From an uncultured Desulfosoma sp. (GTDB taxonomy: Bacteria > Desulfobacterota > Syntrophobacteria > Syntrophobacterales > DSM-9756), in NCBI GenBank assembly GCA_937960435.1, contig CALGPN010000038.1, forward strand, positions 1 to 43,666: a stretch of DNA of 43,666 bases. Direction: 5' to 3'. The translations under genes and the position numbers were made by a program. This document shows, in pieces, positions 32,448 to 40,854 of the stretch. Within the stretch, counting starts at the first letter, position 1, and each line of letters begins with the position of its first letter. The notes under the pieces were generated by a model, which made no database searches, was not told the DNA's origin, and saw only the letters and a list, made by a program, of their open reading frames with translations.

Positions 32448-34658
32448 ATGCCGGACGCCCGATCCACCTATTTCACCGAAGCTTTCCGCCGCAACCTGGG
32501 CCTGGTCAGCCCGACGGAACAAGCTCTCCTTCATCGCTCCTGCGTGGCCGTCGCCGGGTTGGGAGGCGTCGGGGGGCATCATCTCATGACGCTGACGCGC
32601 ATGGGTGTGGGACGCTTTCACCTGGCGGATTACGATGTTTTCGAACCGGCCAACATCAACCGCCAGGCCGGTGCGGCGGTTGCCACTTTCGGGCGGCCCA
32701 AGCTGGAGGTCATGGTGGAACAGGCTCTGGCCGTCAATCCATACCTGGAGATTCAAGCCTTTCCCGAGGGGCTCACCGAATCGAACCTGGACGCCTTTCT
32801 TTCCGGGGCCCACGTGGTCTTGGACGGGCTCGATTTTTTCAATTTTCCCATGCGGCGGTTGCTTTTCAACAGGGCTCGAAAACGTGGCCTTTACGTGGTC
32901 ACCGCAGGCCCCTTGGGGTTCAGTGCCGCCGTGTTGGTTTTTTCCCCATATGAGGGGATGGGATTTGACGAATATTTCCACATTCTAGATGACCTTAGCG
33001 AAGAGGATCGTTTATTGCACTTTGCCATGGGGTTGGCGCCGCGGCCGACCCATCTTCGCTATATGGACACGAGCCGGGTCAGCTTCCGAGAAAAAGCGGG
33101 CCCTTCCATCGCCTCGGCATGCATGCTCTGCGCGGGCGCCGCGGCCACCGAAACCCTCAAGATCCTTCTCGGTCGAGGACCCGTTCGGGCCGTTCCCCAT
33201 TACATCCAGATCGACCCCTACACGTGGACGTTTCGGAAAGGCCGCCTTCGAGGCGGGCAGCGAAACCCCGTCCAGCGGCTCAAGACAGCCTTCGTCAAAC
33301 ATGTCCTTTTGGAAGAAAGATTCGAAGCCCCTTGTGCCGAGAGCCCGAAAGCCCGGAGTCCTTCCCTCGAGGGCCATAGCCCTTCGGTTTCGAGCGACAC
33401 AGAGCCGAAACGCTTCACAGGTGCATTCGGGGTTCGATCCATACTGCGCCGCCTTGTGTGCCGTCCCGTGCCGAGCGGTTCGCCCTTGGCCGATTGTCGA
33501 CCCCGCCCTCCAAAACCGTCCCCGCCGGGGCCGACGGGAGAGCTCCTCTCGGAGCCTGTCCTTCACTATCTTTTGGACGCGGGCGTACAGGCTCCTTCGG
33601 GAGACAACGCGCAGCCGTGGGTTTTTTCGGCCACGGGCGACACCCTCAGGGTGTTCATCGACCAGGATCGGGACCGGTCCTTTTTCAACGTGGATCAAAT
33701 CGCTTCCATCATTTCCGCCGGGGCCGTCGCCGAAAACATCCGGATCGCCGCCTCGAGTCTCGGGCTTTTTACGGACGTCCGCCCCTTCCCCGACCCCGAT
33801 AGCCCCACCTTGACCGCCGCGCTCCGTTTCCAAAGGGCTCCCGTCCCCGAAGACCCGCTCGTTGAAGTTCTCTGGAAGCGCTGCACCAACCGAAAGCTTT
33901 ACGACCCCGTTCCCCTTTCTCCCGTGATCCGCGAAGAGCTGGAACGGGCCCTCACCGATTTCCCCGACGCTCGTCTCCAGTGGATCGTCGGCCGCGATGG
34001 CCTCCGAAAGCTTGCGCGCATCGTTTTCCAAGCCGACCGGATCCGGCTGGAGGATCGCCGTCTTCATGAACACCTCCATCGCATGATCCGTTACAGCACG
34101 GAAGAAGCTCTGGCCGCCCGCGACGGTTTTCCTCTGAAAAACTTGGAGGCTGGCCGTGCCGGGGAAGTGTTCCTGCGGCTGACCCGGCCCTGGTCCGTGA
34201 TGAACGTTTTGAACCGGCTTGGGATGTCCCGGATTGTGGCCGCCCATACGGCTCGAAGTGTTCGTCACGCCGCCGCTTCGGCATTGCTCACCGTTTCGGG
34301 GACCGCTCCGGCCCATTACTTTCAAGGCGGCCGCGCCTTGCAGCGGGTCTGGCTCACCGCCACGGCCCAGGGTCTTTCACTGCAGCCCATGGCCGCCGTC
34401 ACTCTTTTCTGGACCCGTTACCAACGCGAAGGGTTTCAACTGTTTCAAGACCGGCACAGAAAACTTTTGGAACGCGTCTTCGCGGGTTACCAGGCCTTGT
34501 TTGCCCCTGTGGATTTCTTTACCGCAGCCCATGTGCTTCTGTTTCGTCTGGGGCGAGCGTCCCCCATAGAACAGCCGACGTTGCGGCGCCAACCCGAGGT
34601 GTGGGAAAGGGGTATCAATCGGCTTGAGTCGAACCGGGAATCCAACTGGACCCGATGA
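32448..34658 (+). CDS. ThiF (E1-like)-nitroreductase fusion protein
   Basis: A 736-residue two-domain protein. Residues 25-285 are a ThiF/E1-like adenylating domain: VAVAGLGGVGGHHLM nucleotide loop, LADYDVFEPANINRQ with the ATP-contacting Arg, and ASACMLCAGAAATETLKILLG. A proline- and serine-rich linker occupies about 288-365. Residues 366-715 form an FMN-dependent nitroreductase-like domain: DAGVQAPSGDNAQPW at its start, WKRCTNRKLYDPVPL, and RVWLTATAQGLSLQPMAAV at its end, the long two-lobed kind seen in Acg-like proteins. Adenylation of a carboxylate plus flavin redox chemistry suggests modification of a small acid, plausibly the N-acyl amino acid made by the two preceding enzymes. No YcaO, SagB-type cluster or precursor peptide is near. 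Confidence 0.88.
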   Translation: MPDARSTYFTEAFRRNLGLVSPTEQALLHRSCVAVAGLGGVGGHHLMTLTRMGVGRFHLADYDVFEPANINRQAGAAVATFGRPKLEVMVEQALAVNPYLEIQAFPEGLTESNLDAFLSGAHVVLDGLDFFNFPMRRLLFNRARKRGLYVVTAGPLGFSAAVLVFSPYEGMGFDEYFHILDDLSEEDRLLHFAMGLAPRPTHLRYMDTSRVSFREKAGPSIASACMLCAGAAATETLKILLGRGPVRAVPHYIQIDPYTWTFRKGRLRGGQRNPVQRLKTAFVKHVLLEERFEAPCAESPKARSPSLEGHSPSVSSDTEPKRFTGAFGVRSILRRLVCRPVPSGSPLADCRPRPPKPSPPGPTGELLSEPVLHYLLDAGVQAPSGDNAQPWVFSATGDTLRVFIDQDRDRSFFNVDQIASIISAGAVAENIRIAASSLGLFTDVRPFPDPDSPTLTAALRFQRAPVPEDPLVEVLWKRCTNRKLYDPVPLSPVIREELERALTDFPDARLQWIVGRDGLRKLARIVFQADRIRLEDRRLHEHLHRMIRYSTEEALAARDGFPLKNLEAGRAGEVFLRLTRPWSVMNVLNRLGMSRIVAAHTARSVRHAAASALLTVSGTAPAHYFQGGRALQRVWLTATAQGLSLQPMAAVTLFWTRYQREGFQLFQDRHRKLLERVFAGYQALFAPVDFFTAAHVLLFRLGRASPIEQPTLRRQPEVWERGINRLESNRESNWTR

Positions 34659-34676
34659 TGTCGGAAGCGAATCCCC

Positions 34677-35363
34677 ATGAGCTTGATACAGGCCCAGTCC
34701 CTGAAAAAGCTTTACCGGTTGGGAAAGACCGTGGTGGAAGCCTTGCGCGGCGTGGATCTTTCCATTGAGGAAGGGGAGTTTACAGCCTTGGCCGGGCCCT
34801 CGGGCAGCGGGAAGACAACCCTTTTGAATCTTCTCGGGTGCATTGAAGTTCCTACCGAGGGAGTCATCTTGTTTGACGGTATAGACATCGGCCGGCTTAC
34901 GGCTTCCCAAAAGGCGGATTTCCGGGCGGAAAACATCGGTTTTGTGTTCCAGACGTTTAATCTGATTCCTGTTTTGACGGCCTTTGAGAATGTGGAATTC
35001 CCCTTGCTCAAGAAGAACCTTTCAAGAACCCAACGCCATAAAAGAGTAGAGGAAGCTCTGGAGGCGGTCGGATTGGCTCAGTTGGGCCGTCACAGGCCAG
35101 ATGAACTGAGCGGCGGGCAGAGGCAGCGGGTGGCCATTGCCCGTGCCTTGGTCGGCCGCCCAAGGGTTATTTTGGCCGATGAACCCACGGCCAATCTCGA
35201 CCGTCAAACGGGTTTGCAGATCCTGGAAATCATGCAGGACCTCAATCAGCGATATCGAACGGTGTTTGTGTTTTCCACTCATGACACCATGGTGATGAAC
35301 CTGGCACGTCGATTGATCCACATGAGGGACGGCCGTTTGATTGCGAAAGGACCGCAGCCGTGA
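34677..35363 (+). CDS. ABC transporter ATP-binding protein (LolD/MacB-like)
   Basis: A 228-residue ATPase. It has Walker [10 protein letters not shown], the Q-loop [10 protein letters not shown], the ABC signature [15 protein letters not shown], Walker [13 protein letters not shown], and the H-loop STHD. The sequence is typical of the LolD/MacB/FtsE branch, whose members power extraction of lipoproteins, lipids or peptides from the inner membrane and not bulk import. It starts 18 bp after the fusion gene and overlaps the permease gene by 4 bases, so it belongs to one operon with both. Confidence 0.95.
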   Translation: MSLIQAQSLKKLYRLGKTVVEALRGVDLSIEEGEFTALAGPSGSGKTTLLNLLGCIEVPTEGVILFDGIDIGRLTASQKADFRAENIGFVFQTFNLIPVLTAFENVEFPLLKKNLSRTQRHKRVEEALEAVGLAQLGRHRPDELSGGQRQRVAIARALVGRPRVILADEPTANLDRQTGLQILEIMQDLNQRYRTVFVFSTHDTMVMNLARRLIHMRDGRLIAKGPQP

Positions 35364-36613
35364 CGACCGTCGAATTCCTGCCCCTGGCCTTCAGAAACAT
35401 TCGTCGAAACCGCATGCGATCCATGGTGACGCTGGCCGCCATCGCCTTTGGAGCTGCAGCCATCATTCTGGCCGGGGGTTTTTTTCAGGACACTTTTCTT
35501 CGCATGCGGGAAGGACTGATTCATTCTCATTTGGGCCACATTCAGATCTACAAGAGGGGCTATTGGGATCAGGGGACGGCGCGGCCCTTCGAGTATTTGA
35601 TCGAGTCTCCAAAGCCTGTGGTGGAAGCTCTCGGCTCTCTTCCGAACGTTCAGCTGATCACGCCGCGTTTCAGCTTTTCGGGGCTTTTAAGTACGGGAGA
35701 AAACACGGTCTCCGTCATGGTGCAGGGCGTGAACCCCGATGGGGAGGTTCGGCTGAGGCGTATCGAAGGCATCCCCCACGCCGATACGGGGCTCGCCATT
35801 CTCGAAGGGACCGACCTTTCCAACGACGACCCGTTCGGTGTTCTGTTGGGCCAAGGGCTTGCTCGGGCCACGCGGCTTTCCGTCGGAGACAGCGTAATCA
35901 TCCTGACCAACACCGTCGCAGGCTCTCTCAATGCCTATGATTTCACGGTTCGAGGTCTGTTTGCATCCCCTTCCAAAGAATTTGACGACCGTGGGCTTCG
36001 CATGCCCCTTGAAACCGCGCAGCGGTTGTTGCGCACGGAAGCTGTGGAGAGCTTGATCGTGCTCCTCCGGGACACGCGGCATACGGAATCCGTTCTGGCT
36101 CAGATTCACCATGGCATGGCCGAGACTTACGGCATTGAAGCCAAAGCATGGCATGAGCTGGCGGATTTTTACAATCGGGTCGTGGCGCTCTACCGGCGTC
36201 AGTTCGTGGTGCTCATCGCCATTATCGCCGTCATTGTGGTTCTCAGTGTTTTCAATACGGTGAACATGTCCATCACGGAACGGACCCGTGAGATCGGGAC
36301 CATCATGGCTTTGGGGTTCAGGCCTTCCGAGGTTCGACGGTTGCTCTTGCTGGAGGGCCTCCTCATGGGGATCGTGGGAGGTGTCTTCGGCCTCCTGCTG
36401 GGAACGGCACTCGCCCATCTCCTGTCCATCGTGGGCATTCCCATGCCGCCCCCGCCGGGGGGAACGGTGGAATGGAGGGCGGCCATCAAGGTGGTCCCGG
36501 AACTTCTTCTTATGGCGTTCGGTGTGGCCACACTATCGGCTTTTTTCTCCTCATGGTACCCAGCCCGGAGGGCTTCGGGGCTGGTCATCGCCGATGCCCT
36601 GCGCCACACGTAA
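35360..36613 (+). CDS. ABC transporter permease (LolC/E-MacB-FtsX family)
   Basis: A 417-residue inner-membrane permease. It has one helix near the N-terminus (MRSMVTLAAIAFGAAAIILAGGFF), a large periplasmic domain of about 220 residues, and three helices at the C-terminus containing TVNMSITERTREIGTIMALGF and LLLLEGLLMGIVGG, the FtsX-domain hallmarks. It starts at a GTG that overlaps the ATPase stop (GTGA). Such permeases lift lipidated molecules out of the membrane and pass them to a periplasmic carrier, which is encoded by the next gene. This fits transport of a lipid-like product. Confidence 0.93.
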   Translation: MTTVEFLPLAFRNIRRNRMRSMVTLAAIAFGAAAIILAGGFFQDTFLRMREGLIHSHLGHIQIYKRGYWDQGTARPFEYLIESPKPVVEALGSLPNVQLITPRFSFSGLLSTGENTVSVMVQGVNPDGEVRLRRIEGIPHADTGLAILEGTDLSNDDPFGVLLGQGLARATRLSVGDSVIILTNTVAGSLNAYDFTVRGLFASPSKEFDDRGLRMPLETAQRLLRTEAVESLIVLLRDTRHTESVLAQIHHGMAETYGIEAKAWHELADFYNRVVALYRRQFVVLIAIIAVIVVLSVFNTVNMSITERTREIGTIMALGFRPSEVRRLLLLEGLLMGIVGGVFGLLLGTALAHLLSIVGIPMPPPPGGTVEWRAAIKVVPELLLMAFGVATLSAFFSSWYPARRASGLVIADALRHT

Positions 36614-36630
36614 CCAACAAAGGAGAAAAC

Positions 36631-37383
36631 GTGGTTAGGCTTTTCCTTCTGATGCTCTTGGCCGCCTTGGGGGGCAATCCACATTTCGTGGCGGCGGAAT
36701 CTTTATCGGATCCTCAGGCCATCATGGAACGGGTGGACGCCATCCGCAACCCCCAGGAAGACTATCGCCTCAATGTGCGCATCACAAGCCACACCGCCGA
36801 CAGTGGGGCCAGAATCTATGAATACGAAGTTCTGGTGAAGGGCCGCGACAAAACACTCGTCAAGACGTTGGCCCCCGCGACCGATCGCGGCACCACCATG
36901 TTGATGCTGGGCTACGACTTCTGGGTTTTCATGCCGTCGATCTCCAAGCCCCTGCGGGTCTCATTGCAGCAGAGGCTTCTGGGCGAAGTCGCCTATGGCG
37001 ATATCGCCCGCGTCAACCTTTCGGGCGACTATACCCCGAAAATCTTGGACCAAAACGTGGAGGGGCTCGGCGTCCCGTGCTACCTTCTCGAATTGACGGC
37101 GGTCAATGAACGCGTCACCTACCACAGGATCCTTCTCTGGGCGGCCATGGACGATTGCCGTCCTCTCAAGGCCGAATTTTATGCGGCCTCAGGAAAACTA
37201 CTCAAGACCTGTCTCTACGAAGATTACCGAGAGGCTCAGGGGATTGTGCGCCCCCATCGGCTGGTCCTGAAGGATCCCCTCCGACCGGGGCATTATTCGG
37301 TGATGGAGTATTCGGATATTCGGGTGGAAGCGCATCCGGAAAAGTTTTTTACCAAGGAATACCTCAATATTCTTCGGTACTGA
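36631..37383 (+). CDS. LolA-like periplasmic outer-membrane lipoprotein-sorting protein
   Basis: A 250-residue secreted protein. It starts at GTG 36631 behind AAGGAG; residues 1-22 are a signal peptide ending around VAA. The mature part resembles the 'outer membrane lipoprotein-sorting protein' family with a LolA-like open half-barrel: YRLNVRITSHTADSGARIYEYEVLVKG, TMLMLGYDFWVFMPS, RLLGEVAYGDIARVNLSGDY and YHRILLWAAMDDCRPLKAEFY. Proteins of this type carry acylated molecules through the periplasm. It is immediately downstream of a LolCDE-like transporter and upstream of an outer-membrane protein, giving a complete inner-to-outer-membrane route. Confidence 0.85.
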   Translation: MVRLFLLMLLAALGGNPHFVAAESLSDPQAIMERVDAIRNPQEDYRLNVRITSHTADSGARIYEYEVLVKGRDKTLVKTLAPATDRGTTMLMLGYDFWVFMPSISKPLRVSLQQRLLGEVAYGDIARVNLSGDYTPKILDQNVEGLGVPCYLLELTAVNERVTYHRILLWAAMDDCRPLKAEFYAASGKLLKTCLYEDYREAQGIVRPHRLVLKDPLRPGHYSVMEYSDIRVEAHPEKFFTKEYLNILRY

Positions 37384-37395
37384 AAGGACTCCTGG

Positions 37396-38718
37396 ATGCG
37401 CAAAAAGGAAAACGGACGCCGCCGCTGCCTTCAAACGGTGGTCTTCTGTGCGGCTCTGATGTTCTTTCCGGCGCATGTGGCCAAAGCCGAAGCTTTCAGC
37501 CGCACCGTGCACGGATCGGTTACCAACGAAACAGCCTTTCGAACGTCCGAACCCCACGAGTTTACCAAGATCAAGAACATCGTGCGCCTCTCCACCGCAC
37601 AACCCCTGTCTTCACACGTCACGCTGAATCTGGCGGGGCGTTTCTCTTACGATGCCGTCTACACCTTCACGGATACGTACGGGGATCAGGTCAAAAAAGA
37701 CCAAGAAAGCGAGGCCGACCTTCGGGAAGCTTTCTTCCATCTCAGCCTGGGCGATTGGGATGTGCGATTGGGCAGGCAACAGATCGTCTGGGGCGAAGCG
37801 GTGGGCGGGCTTTTTGTGGCCGACGTGGTCACTCCCAAAGATCTGAGGGAGTTCATCCTGCCCGAACCCAGCGAAATTCGCATCCCCCTCTGGGCGGCCA
37901 ATGTGGAATATTTCTTGCGGGGAACTTACTTGCAACTGGTATGGGTTCCCGTGCCCGATTTCAACGAACTGCCCGTGGAAGGCTCAGAGTTCGAACAGCC
38001 GCTGCGCCTTCCGCAAGGAGTGCCCGTCACGATCCGATCGGCGGATGAACCGGCGAGAAACGTGAAAAACAGCGCCCTCGGGTGGCGCGTGTCGCGGAAA
38101 AGCGACAGATGGGATTTGGGCGCGTTTTATCTTTACACCTTCGATTTCTTCCCCGCCCCGGTTCTGCGGGTGCAAACTCTAGAGGAAAACCGCCCCGCGC
38201 TGCTCATCGCCCCGGAATATCGTCGCCTCCATCTTTTCGGCACAACCTTCTCGACCTCTCTCGGGGACGACATTCTCAGAGGCGAGTTTGTCCTGAACAA
38301 AGGCAAAGAGTTCGCCACCGACGATCCGGCGCACAGGGACGGGCTGGCGAAAAAAGATGTTTTGGATTACCTGTTGAGCTTCGACCATACCTTTGCAGGC
38401 AAGGTGGACTGCAACATTCAGTGGCTGCAGCGGATTCTTATCGACCCTGAGCCATCGATCCGGGAACGGAAGATAAAAAGTTTCGGTTCCCTATGGTTGG
38501 AAACGGCTTTTTGGAACAACCGGCTGGAGCCTGAAATTTTTCTCATCATCGGCTTCAACCAAACCGATATCATGGTACGGCCCAAAATCACCTACCACTG
38601 GACCGAACACTGGCAGGTGGCGCTGGGCGCCGACGTTTTCGATGGCTCTTCGGACGGCGACTTCGGGAGATTCGACACCAAGGATCGGGTCTACATTGAA
38701 GTGGGCTTTCACTTTTAA
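37396..38718 (+). CDS. Outer-membrane protein, DUF1302-like barrel
   Basis: A 440-residue exported protein. The signal peptide ends near AKAEA. The mature protein has many beta-strand-like stretches and ends in YIEVGFHF, with a C-terminal Phe typical of outer-membrane barrels. LRLGRQQIVWGEA-like sequence (DVRLGRQQIVWGEAVGG) is characteristic of DUF1302 and related porin-like families, which often accompany lipid transport genes. It begins 12 bp after the LolA-like gene. A role as terminal acceptor or outer-membrane gate for the exported product is likely but unproven. Confidence 0.82.
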   Translation: MRKKENGRRRCLQTVVFCAALMFFPAHVAKAEAFSRTVHGSVTNETAFRTSEPHEFTKIKNIVRLSTAQPLSSHVTLNLAGRFSYDAVYTFTDTYGDQVKKDQESEADLREAFFHLSLGDWDVRLGRQQIVWGEAVGGLFVADVVTPKDLREFILPEPSEIRIPLWAANVEYFLRGTYLQLVWVPVPDFNELPVEGSEFEQPLRLPQGVPVTIRSADEPARNVKNSALGWRVSRKSDRWDLGAFYLYTFDFFPAPVLRVQTLEENRPALLIAPEYRRLHLFGTTFSTSLGDDILRGEFVLNKGKEFATDDPAHRDGLAKKDVLDYLLSFDHTFAGKVDCNIQWLQRILIDPEPSIRERKIKSFGSLWLETAFWNNRLEPEIFLIIGFNQTDIMVRPKITYHWTEHWQVALGADVFDGSSDGDFGRFDTKDRVYIEVGFHF

Positions 38719-40111
38719 CAACCACTCCTCCAGGCCGATTCTCGTGCTGGCCTACGGCCACACCTTGAGCCATGTGACTCGAGCGCTCGTGGTTTCCGAG
38801 GAGCTTTGCCGGCGCGGACATAAGGTGATTTTTGCCGGCGACGGGCGAGAGCTCCAGCATGCGGCACGCAAGGGATTTGAGGTAAAAAGGATTCTCGAAA
38901 TCCCCGGTGACGTTCTTTTCGGAAGGATAAGAAAACGCTCTCTGAAATTTGTGCGCACCGACGAATTACAGGGGCTTGTAGAGGCCGACCTTGCCATTGT
39001 CGGCGCCGTGAAACCCAAATGGGTCCTTTCGGACGGCCGCGTGAGCGCCCGACTTTCCACCCAAATCGCCAAGGTGCCCCATGTCGCCATTGTGAACGTC
39101 TCCAGCACCCATCACCGGAGGGAACCCTACGTTCCCATTCTGAAGCGATTCCCTGAAAGCCCCCTTGGCGAAAGACTCCGAGCCCTGAATCTGTGGCTGG
39201 AGATGCGCCTTTTCGATGCGGCGGTTTCCGCCTTTCCGACTGTGGCCCGTCGTTACGGCATGAACGCATCCGTTACGGCCACCAATTGCCTGGAGGGCAA
39301 CGAGCTGACCCTTCTTCCGGATCTTCCCGAATTCATGCCGAGTCGGGGTCTTCCTGCGGGCCACCACTACGTCGGGCCGATGGTGCCCTATCTCGATGTG
39401 CCGGACCCGCCCTGGTGGCCGCGTGTGCAAGCGCTGAAAAAGGCCGGGCACCGCCTCCTCTACCTCACCTTGGGAAGCACGGGTGCCGCCGAGCTTTTGG
39501 GAAACCTTCTCGAGGCCCGAATAAAAGGGGCTCCGGAGAGGCCCTCCGGCCTGGAAATGAGCTCATCGGACCGACCCGCTTACAAACCTTTTTCCAAAGA
39601 TTCTTATGCCGAAGGATCCTGGATCGTCGTGGCGTCCACAGGAGGGCAGAAAGTGCCGTGGGGGGGCTCGGACAGGGTTTTCGTCGCCGACTACCTTAAT
39701 GCGGACAAGGTCTTGGAAACGGCGGATCTCGTGGTCTGTCACGGAGGAAACGGAACTATTTACCAAGCCCTCTGTCACGGGGTTCCCATTCTGGGAATCC
39801 CGGCCATTCCGGATCAGGAATACAACATGCGGCGCGTCGAAGCCTTGGGGTGCGGTCGGCGGGTGAAGCCGTCGGACATCAGCGTGTGGCGACGATTTTT
39901 GGAAAAGCTCCCCAAAGAGGCTCACGCAGTCGGAAAAGAGTTGGCGTATCGTGCGGCTCGGGAGCGCAAGAGGTCGGCTTCACGAGCCGCGGATCTCATG
40001 GAAAAGGTGCTCGAGGCGGGGGGCTCGACCGGTACCGAAGGATGCCGGGACCGTAGCCCAGCGTCACCTCCTTGCTCGAGGGGGCAAAAGAAATGCGAAA
40101 AATCACCCTAG
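38642..40111 (+). CDS. Glycosyltransferase, MurG/UGT-like GT-B fold
   Basis: A protein of up to 489 residues whose recognisable part begins at PILVLAYGHTLSHVTRALVVSEEL, the N-terminal glycine/histidine loop of MurG- and UGT-like enzymes. The donor domain has VVCHGGNGTIYQALCHGVPILGIPAIPDQEYNMRRVE, the classic UDP- or dTDP-sugar-binding motif with HGG and D/Q. The ATG at 38642 lies 77 bases inside the outer-membrane protein gene, in another frame; a TTG at 38696 would shorten the overlap and start closer to the conserved region. It would glycosylate a lipid or secondary metabolite, probably the product of this operon. About 40 extra residues at the C-terminus are low in complexity. Confidence 0.85.
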   Translation: MALRTATSGDSTPRIGSTLKWAFTFNNHSSRPILVLAYGHTLSHVTRALVVSEELCRRGHKVIFAGDGRELQHAARKGFEVKRILEIPGDVLFGRIRKRSLKFVRTDELQGLVEADLAIVGAVKPKWVLSDGRVSARLSTQIAKVPHVAIVNVSSTHHRREPYVPILKRFPESPLGERLRALNLWLEMRLFDAAVSAFPTVARRYGMNASVTATNCLEGNELTLLPDLPEFMPSRGLPAGHHYVGPMVPYLDVPDPPWWPRVQALKKAGHRLLYLTLGSTGAAELLGNLLEARIKGAPERPSGLEMSSSDRPAYKPFSKDSYAEGSWIVVASTGGQKVPWGGSDRVFVADYLNADKVLETADLVVCHGGNGTIYQALCHGVPILGIPAIPDQEYNMRRVEALGCGRRVKPSDISVWRRFLEKLPKEAHAVGKELAYRAARERKRSASRAADLMEKVLEAGGSTGTEGCRDRSPASPPCSRGQKKCEKSP

Positions 40112-40764
40112 GTCCCATCGTGGTGTTTTCCGTCTTTGCGATCCTCGCCCTGGCCGGTGCCGCCGCAACGACTCATTTGCTCACCCGGGGCCTCCCCGAT
40201 TGGCGCTGGATCGGGACCGTTCAGGTCGTCCTTTTCCTGGTTCTGGCTTTTGTCGTCTTGGCTGTGGAAAACCGGATCTTTCTCAAGTTTTTCCCCCTTC
40301 CGGTCGGTGAAATCGCCGCCGGATCCCGCGCCGAATTCATCTACCATGTGAATCTCCTTTTCTATCTTTTGGCCTTCTATCCCGTCACCCGCAGCAGATT
40401 CGTTCCCGTGCCGCTCATGCGCTTGGTTTACCAGATGCTCGGAGCACGCTTGGGAAAAAACACCTATTGCTCGGGAATCATCATGGATCCCTCGCTGACC
40501 ACCATCGGCGACAACACCCTGATCGGCCAGGATGCGCTGCTTTTCTCTCACGCCATCGAAGGCGAATACCTTGCCCTGTCACCCATTTCCATCGGAAGCA
40601 CCGTCACCGTCGGAGCCAAGGCGGTGATCATGTCGGGGACGACCATAGAAGACCGGGCCATTGTAGCCGCCGGATCGGTCGTCCGCAAAGGGACACGGAT
40701 CGGCGCCGGGGAGATCTGGGGAGGGATACCGGCACGGAGGATAGGAAAAGCGGAAGACGGATAG
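40093..40764 (+). CDS. Membrane-anchored hexapeptide (left-handed beta-helix) acyltransferase
   Basis: A 223-residue protein with two N-terminal membrane helices (VVFSVFAILALAGAAATTHLL and VVLFLVLAFVVLAVENRIFL). A left-handed beta-helix follows, with hexapeptide repeats from about residue 135: TTIGDNTLIGQDALLFSHA, ISIGSTVTVGAKAVIMSG, TTIEDRAIVAAGSVVRKG. Such proteins acetylate or acylate sugars or lipids at the membrane. I chose the ATG at 40093 (MRKITLG) behind a GAGGGGG site; it overlaps the end of the glycosyltransferase gene by 19 bases, so it is the last gene of the operon. It would decorate the glycosylated lipid. Substrate unknown. Confidence 0.85.
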   Translation: MRKITLGPIVVFSVFAILALAGAAATTHLLTRGLPDWRWIGTVQVVLFLVLAFVVLAVENRIFLKFFPLPVGEIAAGSRAEFIYHVNLLFYLLAFYPVTRSRFVPVPLMRLVYQMLGARLGKNTYCSGIIMDPSLTTIGDNTLIGQDALLFSHAIEGEYLALSPISIGSTVTVGAKAVIMSGTTIEDRAIVAAGSVVRKGTRIGAGEIWGGIPARRIGKAEDG

Positions 40765-40802
40765 GGCGCACGGCTTATGGAGCCTGCCGTGGCTGGGGGC
40801 AC

Positions 40803-40831
40803 AAAAAAAGGCGGGAACAGATGTTCCCGCC
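40803..40831 (-). terminator. Rho-independent terminator of the PEP-CTERM gene
   Basis: A perfect nine-base-pair stem (GGCGGGAAC/GTTCCCGCC, 40810-40831) with a four-base loop AGAT is followed on the minus strand by seven T residues (40803-40809). It lies about 25 bases after the stop codon of the PEP-CTERM gene. Because the hairpin sits downstream of the plus-strand acyltransferase gene too, it may also insulate the two convergent units. Confidence 0.9.
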
Positions 40832-40854
40832 CCTCGGACTTCGTTAGACTCTTC

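Noticed and set aside
33012-34325. Long open frame (437 codons) on the minus strand opposite the ThiF-nitroreductase gene
   Set aside because: It is a shadow of the GC-rich coding frame on the other strand; it resembles no family and has the skewed Gly/Arg composition of antisense frames.
30435-34658. RiPP/azoline (TOMM) gene cluster, suggested by ThiF plus nitroreductase
   Set aside because: No YcaO cyclodehydratase, no leader peptidase and no small precursor peptide gene were seen; FeeM-like enzymes point to lipid chemistry instead.
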